Source of the DNA: an uncultured Bacteroidales bacterium
GTDB lineage: Bacteria > Bacteroidota > Bacteroidia > Bacteroidales > UBA932
Reading direction: 5' to 3'
Assembly: GCA_905234795.1 (NCBI GenBank)
Contig: CAJOIQ010000014.1
Coordinates: 1 to 45,677 of the forward strand
DNA length: 45,677 nucleotides
Under the pieces are notes generated by a model that saw only the letters and a program-made list of their open reading frames with translations, did not search any database and was not told the DNA's origin. The position numbers and the translations under genes are program-made. Position 1 is the stretch's first letter. Each line of letters opens with the position of its first letter. Positions 1-7,803 of this stretch are shown one piece after another.

Positions 1-50
1 CTCACCGCTGCGGGGGGCTCCGGAAAATGGCCCTCCTCGCGGCGGCCGTC

Positions 51-90
51 ACCAACCACTTTTGTCAAGGTTACCAACCGTTTTTGTCAA
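51..90. repeat. Two 18-bp near-identical direct repeats
   Basis: ACCAACCACTTTTGTCAA (51-68) and ACCAACCGTTTTTGTCAA (73-90) differ at two positions and have a 22-bp period. Read on the minus strand each contains TTGACAAAA. The first 50 bases are GC-rich and I see no gene in them. The unit could be the edge of a longer array or of a gene lying left of the window. Two copies are too few to call it. Confidence 0.5.
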
Positions 91-97
91 TTATACC

Positions 98-193
98 GAA
101 AATGCTTTCTACGGCCCTGTAGGGCAATAATGATGGCGCAGGCCTCAACCCTTTTTTGAAGCCTGCGCCACTTAGATCGTAAACTTGCGCCTA
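98..193 (-). repeat. 96-bp 3'-end repeat, copy 1 (inverted relative to copy 2)
   Basis: Read on the minus strand, this stretch begins with the TAG stop codon of the aspartokinase-like gene and runs 96 bp. It is nearly identical (three differences by eye) to 3154-3249, which begins with the TAG stop of glnS. It holds a 14-bp hairpin with one mismatch (arms 135-148 and 156-169, core GGCGCAGGC/GCCTGCGCC) and a smaller CTAC/GTAG palindrome. The hairpin sits right behind the stop codon and may end transcription or protect the mRNA 3' end. The copies lie in the same orientation relative to the genes they follow. Confidence 0.9.
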
Positions 194-1450
194 TTGCAGC
201 AGTGCGGCGGCTTTGTCAACGTCATCGGCAGCTACTACCAGGGAGATGGAGAGTTCCTCGCCGCCCTGGGCCGAAGCGATGATGTTGATGCCGGCGGCAC
301 CCAGCTTGCCGAAGACGGCGCCGGAGGTACCGGGCAGGTTGCGCATGCGACTGCCGAACACGGTGACGATGCCCACGGCCTGGTTGGCCACCACAACGTC
401 GTCCAGGGGTAGCAGGGGATTGTCTTGGAACAGCCCCTTGATGGCTTCCTGAGCTTTGAGGCCGTCCTCCTCCTTCACGGCAAAGGAGATACTGTACTCG
501 GAGGACGTCTGGGCGATGAAACGCACGTTCACGCCGGCAGCGGCCAGGGAGGAGAAAATGGCGCCGGACATACCCACGCGGCCCAGCAGGCCCGTGCCGT
601 AAACGGTGATGAGGGCCAGGTCTTTATCGGAGAGGACCGCCGTCTTGTGGGCCGATCCGGTGCTGATGAGCGTGCCGGGGAAGGCGTCGTCGGCAATATC
701 CTTGACCAGGATGGGGATGCCGGCGTTCTTGGCGGGCCAGATGGCCGATGAGGAGAAGGGCGCTTTGGCCGATGCGCAGTAGTGCGCGGCTTCGTCGTAG
801 GTCATGGCGCCCAGGCCGTTGACCCCGTGGTCTTCGATGTGGAATTCGATGGAATCGGCCTTGAGAACTTCTGCAATGAGGGTGGCCATCAGGTGGGATC
901 CGTCTTTGCCCACGCGAACGATGTAGCCGGTGTCCAGACGGCCGTAGCCGCCGGAGATGATGATGGGCTTGGGGGCATCGGCACAGCGGGCCTTGATTTG
1001 CTGGCGGCTGGCCTGCCAGTCGAAGTGCTGATCTCCCTTGGCATCGGCCCGGCACAGCATGATCTCAGTACCGTCGATAAAGGTGGCCTTTACCTTGGCA
1101 TTCACTGCCTGCGCGCACATGCGGGCGCATTTGGCCATTACATAGTCTTCTACGGCATAGGCGGCTGTCTGCACGTACATACCTTCCCTCAGGTAGGTAG
1201 CCACGGCTTCCACGGTGTTCTGCACGGCTTCCTGGTAGGCGGCATCATCGGCCATTTCCAGGAAATAGGCCTGGATGAGGGCCAGCTCGTCGTCGGCCTG
1301 CTTCTTTTCCTGCAGCGTTTTCCGGATGGCTTCCCGGAACAGCGCTTCAATCTTTCTCTGCGGCCGGATCACCGCCACCGTATTCTTGTCAATGAGGGCT
1401 GCAATCTGCTCTACAGACCGCTGCTTCAGCACAAAAGACTTTACAATCAT
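191..1450 (-). CDS. Aspartokinase-like protein with degenerate kinase domain and tandem ACT domains
   Basis: The 419-aa protein has the overall layout of a monofunctional aspartate kinase: an N-terminal amino-acid-kinase region (about 1-265) and two ACT domains (about 278-345 and 353-419). The ACT part is well preserved and resembles lysine/threonine-sensing aspartokinases. The kinase signatures are eroded. The usual KFGGTS near the N-terminus reads VKSFVLKQRS, the usual GRGGSD loop reads RVGKDGSH (about 179-186), the SHGE catalytic segment reads AVED, and the TTDPR segment is missing. Phosphorylation of aspartate therefore looks unlikely, and a ligand-sensing or regulatory role is inferred. 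I chose the ATG at 1450 because a longer start at 1474 would lie inside the promoter. The gene is divergent from glnS, and its 3' end carries the 96-bp repeat. Confidence 0.8.
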   Translation of the reverse strand: MIVKSFVLKQRSVEQIAALIDKNTVAVIRPQRKIEALFREAIRKTLQEKKQADDELALIQAYFLEMADDAAYQEAVQNTVEAVATYLREGMYVQTAAYAVEDYVMAKCARMCAQAVNAKVKATFIDGTEIMLCRADAKGDQHFDWQASRQQIKARCADAPKPIIISGGYGRLDTGYIVRVGKDGSHLMATLIAEVLKADSIEFHIEDHGVNGLGAMTYDEAAHYCASAKAPFSSSAIWPAKNAGIPILVKDIADDAFPGTLISTGSAHKTAVLSDKDLALITVYGTGLLGRVGMSGAIFSSLAAAGVNVRFIAQTSSEYSISFAVKEEDGLKAQEAIKGLFQDNPLLPLDDVVVANQAVGIVTVFGSRMRNLPGTSGAVFGKLGAAGINIIASAQGGEELSISLVVAADDVDKAAALLQ

Positions 1451-1473
1451 AGCAAAATATCCATTAGGTCTCA

Positions 1474-1481
1474 CAAATTTA
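1474..1481 (-). promoter_or_regulatory. Probable -7 element (TAAATTTG) for the aspartokinase-like gene
   Basis: On the minus strand TAAATTTG matches the Bacteroidota TAnnTTTG element and lies 23 bp before the ATG at 1450. A clear -33 TTTG at the right spacing is not obvious. It lies 12 bp from the opposing glnS element, so the two divergent promoters overlap. Confidence 0.55.
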
Positions 1482-1493
1482 AGGTTTTTTTCG

Positions 1494-1501
1494 TAACTTT
1501 G
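1494..1501 (+). promoter_or_regulatory. Probable -7 element (TAACTTTG) for glnS
   Basis: TAACTTTG matches TAnnTTTG exactly and ends 20 bp before the glnS ATG, giving a very short leader. No strong -33 is seen. The region where one would lie is occupied by the divergent promoter. Confidence 0.6.
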
Positions 1502-1521
1502 AAAGTTATTATTGAGAAACT

Positions 1522-3153
<1,632 letters not shown>

Positions 3154-3156
<3 letters not shown>

Positions 3157-3249
3157 GCACAAGTTTACAATCAAAGTGGCGCAGGCTTCAAAAAAGGGTT
3201 GAGGCCTGCGCCATCATTATTGCCCTACAGGGCCGTAGAAAGCATTTTC
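3154..3249 (+). repeat. 96-bp 3'-end repeat, copy 2 (behind glnS)
   Basis: It starts at the glnS TAG and is nearly identical to the reverse complement of 98-193. It contains a hairpin with arms 3178-3191 and 3199-3212 (14 pairs including one G-U) and a seven-base loop, followed by a small GCCCT/AGGGC palindrome at 3222-3233. The hairpin is suited to a terminator, although no clean U-tract follows. Confidence 0.9.
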
Positions 3250-3312
3250 AGTGGCGCAGGCACCGGGGTTAAAATGAAGCTAGCTCCACTTGTAGTGGGA
3301 GCCTGCGCCACT
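3250..3312. repeat. Third GGCGCAGGC palindrome, directly behind copy 2
   Basis: Perfect 12-bp arms AGTGGCGCAGGC (3250-3261) and GCCTGCGCCACT (3301-3312) enclose about 39 bp that hold a smaller CCACT/AGTGG palindrome. The arms match the stem core of the 96-bp repeats. The bases after the right arm (TTAGATCGG) match the flank of copy 1 (CTTAGATCG), so this is a diverged relative with a different loop. It resembles REP/BIME-type extragenic palindromes. Confidence 0.75.
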
Positions 3313-3353
3313 TAGATCGGGAACCTGCTCCGTTCGCACCCTAAGCCTGCGCC

Positions 3354-3520
3354 GGAGGGTGTGCGATGTGAGGTGCCGGGGGGGACTCCGGTCGCTTCGC
3401 TCCCTCCGGCCCCTCCCACCGTTTCCTGCGCCCCTTTGGGGCTTGTCTCCGGCGGGCCCCTCCCCCTACTCTTGTGCGGGGGTGCCCAAGCCCCCCGGCA
3501 CCTCACATCGCACACCCTCC
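3354..3520. repeat. Large structured intergenic palindrome with 30-bp perfect arms
   Basis: Arms 3354-3383 and 3491-3520 are exact reverse complements over 30 bp (core GTGCGATGTGAGGTGCCGG) and enclose 107 bp of very GC-rich sequence with smaller hairpins, for example GCCCCTTTGGGGC. No open reading frame here looks real. Together with the repeats at 3154-3312 it fills the 424-bp gap between glnS and the flippase gene. It could be a non-autonomous palindromic element, a structured RNA or a strong transcriptional barrier. Confidence 0.8.
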
Positions 3521-3535
3521 CAAGCCCCCCACCGC

Positions 3536-3566
3536 TTGCCTGTTACAAAGATTATTTCTAACTTTG
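3536..3566 (+). promoter_or_regulatory. Probable promoter of the flippase-glycosyltransferase operon
   Basis: TAACTTTG at 3559-3566 matches TAnnTTTG. A TTG at 3536-3538 lies 20 bp upstream and is a partial -33. The start codon follows 14 bp after the -7 element, so the leader is very short. Confidence 0.5.
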
Positions 3567-3580
3567 TAGAATAGACAAGT

Positions 3581-5107
3581 ATGCCGGAAAAACCTGTTAT
3601 ATCGGAAAGCAGCAGAAGGATCGCACGCAATACGGTCCTTCTGTATTTCCGTATGGGGGTGATGATGGTGATAGGGCTGTTTACCTATCGCATTATCCTG
3701 CGGGCGCTGGGCGTCACGGATTACGGCGTATACAGCGCCGTGGGCGGGGTGGTCACCCTCTTCATGCTGGTGATGAACACGGTGGCGGGCGCCATCAGCC
3801 GCTACATTACCGTGGGGCTGGGGAAGGGGGACATGGGCCGATTGAAAACCATCTTCGGCACGTCCCTGGTGGTGATGGGGGCTTTCTGCCTGGTCATCGC
3901 CCTGCTCACGGAAACCATCGGCCTGTGGTACCTGAACCACAAGATGGTGATTCCGCCGGAGCGCATGGGCGCGGCTGCAGTGGTGCTGCATACCTCGCTG
4001 CTGGTGCTGGTGATCAACCTGATGAGCATCCCCTTTACGGCCGATATCAACGCGCACGAGCACATGGGCGCGTACGCCTGGATTTCCATCCTGGAGGCTG
4101 TCCTGAAGCTGGCCGTGGCCGCCGCGGTATGGTTTTCATCGGCCGATAAACTGGTGGTGTACGCCTGGATGCTGGTGGCGGTGGCGCTGCTGTCCCGCGG
4201 AGCCTATGCGGCCTATTCCCTGCGCAAATTCCCCGAGGCCCGGGGCCCCTGGAAGGCCGAAAAAGCCCTGATAAAAGAGATGGGCGCCTTTGCCGGCTGG
4301 AACTTCATGGGAAGCGGGGCATATATGCTCAACACCCAGGGTATCAACCAGCTGATGAACCTCTTCTTCGGCGTGGGCATGAACGCCGCCAGGGGAGTGG
4401 CCGACAAAGTGGAGCAGGTGGTGCGTCAGTTTGCCACCAACATCGCCCTGGCGCTGAATCCGGCCCTTACCAAGGCCTATGTGAGCGACAATAAGGAATA
4501 TGCCTTTGAACTGGTGTGCAAGGGCTCCAAATACTATTTCTGGATCCTGTGGGTGCTGTGGGTGCCCTTCTTCACGGATGCCGATACCCTCCTGCGCCTG
4601 TGGCTGGGGGAAGTGCCCCCGGAGGCCGCCTTTTTCACCAAGCTCACCCTCCTTTGCTTTGTGGTGGACTTCACGCCCGCCACGCTCAATGTGCTGGTAC
4701 AGGCCTGCGGCCGCATCCGCCGCTATTACATCTGGACCAGCCTGGTGGCCGTCCTGGCCTTCCCCATCACCTATGCGGCCTACAAGCTGGGCGCCCCCGC
4801 GTGGATGGGCTATGTGGCCTTCTTCGGCGTCTATCTGATCAAGGCCTATGTGATGATCCGGGTGGCCAATAAGGAAGCCGGCCTCCCCATCAAGAAATAC
4901 TGGAAAGAAGGCCTCTGGCCGGCGCTGTGCCCCGGTCTGATGACCCTGCTGGTCATCTCCGGCATCCCTCAGTTGTTCCCGCCGCAGTGGTGGCGCATCC
5001 TCATTTCCATCGCCCTGGGCGTGGCCACCATGGCCGTGACCGTGTGGCGTTACGGCATGACGGAAGGGGAGAAGGCCTTTGTCCTTTCTAAATTGAAACG
5101 CAGATGA
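3581..5107 (+). CDS. Wzx-like polysaccharide flippase (MOP/MATE superfamily)
   Basis: This 508-aa, highly hydrophobic protein has roughly 12-14 predicted membrane segments along its whole length and the N-terminal pattern of the O-antigen/teichoic-acid flippase branch of the MOP superfamily: a short polar start, a first helix at about residues 18-40, then a loop with GVTDYGVYSAVGG. It is expected to flip lipid-linked oligosaccharides across the inner membrane. It heads a four-gene set with three glycosyltransferases and overlaps the next gene by 4 bp (ATGA at 5104-5107), which supports a shared surface-glycan role. No polymerase or ligase gene is nearby, so the remaining steps must be encoded elsewhere. 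Confidence 0.85.
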   Translation: MPEKPVISESSRRIARNTVLLYFRMGVMMVIGLFTYRIILRALGVTDYGVYSAVGGVVTLFMLVMNTVAGAISRYITVGLGKGDMGRLKTIFGTSLVVMGAFCLVIALLTETIGLWYLNHKMVIPPERMGAAAVVLHTSLLVLVINLMSIPFTADINAHEHMGAYAWISILEAVLKLAVAAAVWFSSADKLVVYAWMLVAVALLSRGAYAAYSLRKFPEARGPWKAEKALIKEMGAFAGWNFMGSGAYMLNTQGINQLMNLFFGVGMNAARGVADKVEQVVRQFATNIALALNPALTKAYVSDNKEYAFELVCKGSKYYFWILWVLWVPFFTDADTLLRLWLGEVPPEAAFFTKLTLLCFVVDFTPATLNVLVQACGRIRRYYIWTSLVAVLAFPITYAAYKLGAPAWMGYVAFFGVYLIKAYVMIRVANKEAGLPIKKYWKEGLWPALCPGLMTLLVISGIPQLFPPQWWRILISIALGVATMAVTVWRYGMTEGEKAFVLSKLKRR

Positions 5108-6081
5108 ACACACAACTCTTATATGTCCTGGTGAGCGGACCGGCCGATGTCTATATGGAACAGGCCTATGTGAGCGCCTACAGCGCGGCTCGGCACAATC
5201 CCCATGCCGCCCTGGTGCTTCTCACAGACCAGCTTACGGCCGATGGCTGGCTGCAGGAAAATCCGCTTTCGGCCGCCTTCAAGGCCCTCTTTTCCCAGGT
5301 GATCGTGGCGCCGCTGGATCCCGAATTACCGGCCATGCAGCGCAGCCGCATGCTTAAAACCGGCATGCGGGAGTATGTGAAAGGGGACTTCCTGTTCATC
5401 GATGCCGATACCATTGTGGCGCGTCCGCTGGACGAGATGGACGATTTCCCGGCCGAAATGGCTGCGGTGCCCGACCTTCACTGTCCCTTTGCCGACCATC
5501 CGCATCGGCGGGCCACCCTGAACATGTGCAAGAAACTGCGCTACGACGCCTCCGGGGACGACTGGTATTTTAATTCCGGCGTGCTCCTGGTGCGGGATAC
5601 GCCGTCGGCCCACGACTTCTTCAAACAGTGGCAGAAGAACTATCTGGCGGGGTACAAAAAGGGGATCCGCCCCGACCAACCCTCCTTTGCCAAGACTTAT
5701 GCCGGCAAACTGGTCCGGCGCCTGCCCGACGAGTGGAACTGCGAGGTGCAGAACGGCGTGCGTTACCTGCAGGATGCCTATATCGTCCATTATATGGTGA
5801 CCAATGTGAGCGCTTCACAGCTGGACAAACTGTACCTGCTCAACGGCCAGGATGTGCTGCTGCGCGTACGGCATTCCGGTGCCATCACCCCCGAAGTCCA
5901 GGAAGTGCTGGATAATCCCATCAAGGGTTATGCGCCTGTCACCCAAGTGTTTGCCGGAAAGGAAATCCATTTCTTCCGCACCCGCCGTTACCGCTGGATG
6001 CGGGACCGTTACATAGCCGGAAAGGGCTCTTTGCTGGAGTTCCTGCTCAAAGTCCGGGACCATCTGTTTAAAAAGCGATAG
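5104..6081 (+). CDS. GT8-like glycosyltransferase (GT-A fold)
   Basis: The 325-aa cytoplasmic protein has no signal peptide or membrane segment. A metal- and nucleotide-sugar-binding DAD motif follows a hydrophobic strand (FLFIDADT, D100-D102), an NSG segment lies at 157-159 (YFNSGVLL), and a late histidine in IVHYM (about 229) could be the second metal ligand. This order is typical of GT8 and related retaining GT-A enzymes. It probably adds one sugar to the glycan handled by the upstream flippase. The start codon overlaps the flippase stop, pointing to translational coupling. The donor and acceptor cannot be read from the sequence, and another GT-A family is possible. Confidence 0.7.
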   Translation: MNTQLLYVLVSGPADVYMEQAYVSAYSAARHNPHAALVLLTDQLTADGWLQENPLSAAFKALFSQVIVAPLDPELPAMQRSRMLKTGMREYVKGDFLFIDADTIVARPLDEMDDFPAEMAAVPDLHCPFADHPHRRATLNMCKKLRYDASGDDWYFNSGVLLVRDTPSAHDFFKQWQKNYLAGYKKGIRPDQPSFAKTYAGKLVRRLPDEWNCEVQNGVRYLQDAYIVHYMVTNVSASQLDKLYLLNGQDVLLRVRHSGAITPEVQEVLDNPIKGYAPVTQVFAGKEIHFFRTRRYRWMRDRYIAGKGSLLEFLLKVRDHLFKKR

Positions 6082-6083
6082 CT

Positions 6084-6908
6084 ATGCCTGCCGTCAGTGT
6101 CATCATCCCCAGCTATAACCTGGGACAATACATACGAGAGACCCTCCAGAGCGTGAAAGACCAGACCTTCCAGGACTGGGAATGCATTGTGGTGGAGAAC
6201 GGGTCCAGCGACAACTCCAAGGACATCATCCGGGAGTTTGTGTCCATGGACAGCCGGTTTTCCCTGATGCCGCTGCTCAGCAACATCGGCGTGGCGGCGG
6301 CCCGCAACCGGGCCCTGCAGCGCTGTTTCGGCAAGTACGTCCTGTTCCTGGACGCCGATGACCTCATTGACCCGCACTACATGGAGGCGGCGGTGACGGC
6401 TCTGGAGGAGGACCCGGAACTGAATGTGGTGTATGCCAAGGCCGACCGTTTTGGAGAGGAAACCAGTTGGGATCTTCCGGATTTTGACATGAACACTATG
6501 CTGGCCCGCAACTGCTTGTATATCAGTTGCTTCTTCCGCAAGCAGGAGCATGACCTATATTACGGAGGGGGCTTCGATACCGCTTTTGTAAATGGCTTTG
6601 AGGACTGGGATTTCTGGCTGAGTTTCTTCGAATCTCTGCCCCGGGAACCCAAGGTGCTCCAGCTGCCGGAGGTGTATTTCCACTACCGTACGCGGCCCGA
6701 ATCCCGCAATAAGGGCGTGTCCGACGAAGTCCTCATAGAGATTCGCCGGATGCTTTGGGAAAAGCATAAAGGATTGTATGGCAAGTACTTCTGTAATCCT
6801 ACCGAAACCGTTGAATATCGTAGGTTGCAACGGAAGTTCGAGAAAGCTTCCAAGTCTCTGGGCTGGCAGTTGAGGATGGGTGTGAAAGAACTTTTGCATA
6901 AGAAATGA
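6084..6908 (+). CDS. Family 2 glycosyltransferase
   Basis: The 274-aa protein opens with VSVIIPSYNLGQYIRETL, the classical GT2 N-terminus, followed by the nucleotide-binding IVVENGSSD and the DADD motif at 90-93 (FLDADDLID). A later EDWDFWL segment fits the catalytic ED/D-D region. It is a cytoplasmic, non-processive inverting enzyme: there is no QxxRW and there are no membrane helices. It starts 2 bp after the previous gene and overlaps the next by 4 bp, so it belongs to the same surface-glycan operon. Confidence 0.85.
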   Translation: MPAVSVIIPSYNLGQYIRETLQSVKDQTFQDWECIVVENGSSDNSKDIIREFVSMDSRFSLMPLLSNIGVAAARNRALQRCFGKYVLFLDADDLIDPHYMEAAVTALEEDPELNVVYAKADRFGEETSWDLPDFDMNTMLARNCLYISCFFRKQEHDLYYGGGFDTAFVNGFEDWDFWLSFFESLPREPKVLQLPEVYFHYRTRPESRNKGVSDEVLIEIRRMLWEKHKGLYGKYFCNPTETVEYRRLQRKFEKASKSLGWQLRMGVKELLHKK

Positions 6909-7726
6909 AACGGGTTCTGGTCATAGTGGTCACCCACAACGGCATGCACTGGCTGGACCGGTGCCTGGGCTCCGTGTATGCCGATGCCGACCTTTATTTA
7001 TGGGACAACGATTCCGTCGACGGATCGGCGGACTATATCCAGCAAAAATATCCCGGCGCCAAGCTCATCAGAAGCGCCGAAAATTTAGGATTTTCCATTC
7101 CAAATAATAAGGGCATGCAATATGCCCTGGACAAGGGCTACGACTATGCCTACCTCCTGAATCAGGATGCCTGGCTGGAATCCGGAGCCTTAGATAAACT
7201 GGTTGCCACCGCCGATGCCCATCCCGAGTATGGCTTGCTAAGTCCTTTGCAGATGACAGATGGATATCTTTCATTAGATAAGAACTTTGGTAAGTATTAT
7301 AAGAAGAAAGATATTAAATTCATTATGGCAGCTCACTGGCTGGTTCCAGTGGCCGTGATCCAAAGAATCGGCCTGTTCGATGAGGATCTTTTCCCCCTTT
7401 GGGGCCAGGACGACGACTGGTGTCATCGTTTGGACTTTTGCGGACTAAAAATAGGGGTTGTTCCGGAGGCCCGTGCCGTGCATGACAGGGCATACAGGAA
7501 GGAGGAAAAAGAGACGCTGGTACGGCGGAATTACTATACCGGAAGCCTGGTGCGGCTGGCCGATCCCCGAAAACCGGTATGGGCAAGTTTTTTATTCGTT
7601 ATTCTGTTCACTATGGTGAAGGCTGTCAAGTACCGTAGCCTGTTGCCATTCAAATACTTCCGCCAGATCCTCAAGGATCTTCCTGCGGTAAGAAAGCATC
7701 GGCAAATCTCGCGTACACGCACATAG
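6905..7726 (+). CDS. Family 2 glycosyltransferase (rhamnosyltransferase-like)
   Basis: The 273-aa protein starts with VLVIVVTHNGMHWLDRCL and has WDNDSVDGS, ENLGFSIPNNKGM and a NQDAW acceptor-loop motif in place of the usual NPDV, then WGQDDDWCHRL near the catalytic base position. This set is typical of the WbbL/RfbF-like branch of GT2, which often adds deoxysugars such as rhamnose (family knowledge; substrate not proven). It overlaps the upstream gene by 4 bp and is the last of the cassette. The stretch about 7080-7340 is more AT-rich than its neighbours, which may mark foreign origin. Confidence 0.8.
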   Translation: MKRVLVIVVTHNGMHWLDRCLGSVYADADLYLWDNDSVDGSADYIQQKYPGAKLIRSAENLGFSIPNNKGMQYALDKGYDYAYLLNQDAWLESGALDKLVATADAHPEYGLLSPLQMTDGYLSLDKNFGKYYKKKDIKFIMAAHWLVPVAVIQRIGLFDEDLFPLWGQDDDWCHRLDFCGLKIGVVPEARAVHDRAYRKEEKETLVRRNYYTGSLVRLADPRKPVWASFLFVILFTMVKAVKYRSLLPFKYFRQILKDLPAVRKHRQISRTRT

Positions 7727-7738
7727 AGCGCGTATTTA

Positions 7739-7770
7739 TTTGCGCGGGTGCGAAAAAATGTGTATCTTTG
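7739..7770 (+). promoter_or_regulatory. Promoter of secA (TTTG-N20-TATCTTTG)
   Basis: TTTG at 7739-7742 and TATCTTTG at 7763-7770 are separated by exactly 20 bp, a full match to the Bacteroidota housekeeping promoter. The secA ATG lies 33 bp downstream. This is the last clear promoter before 22394, so it may serve the genes through 22349. Confidence 0.8.
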
Positions 7771-7803
7771 TTCGATTTACACTAAAAACAGAGCATACAC
7801 ATT

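Noticed and set aside
51..90. Start of a CRISPR array
   Set aside because: Only two units with a 4-bp spacer are present and no cas gene is in the window.
1451..1474. Upstream ATG at 1474 for the aspartokinase-like gene
   Set aside because: It would lie on the -7 promoter element. The ATG at 1450 fits the family N-terminus better.
3581..7726. A complete O-antigen or capsule cluster
   Set aside because: Only a flippase and three glycosyltransferases are present. No polymerase, ligase, initiating transferase or sugar-nucleotide genes are seen, so I call it a cassette only.
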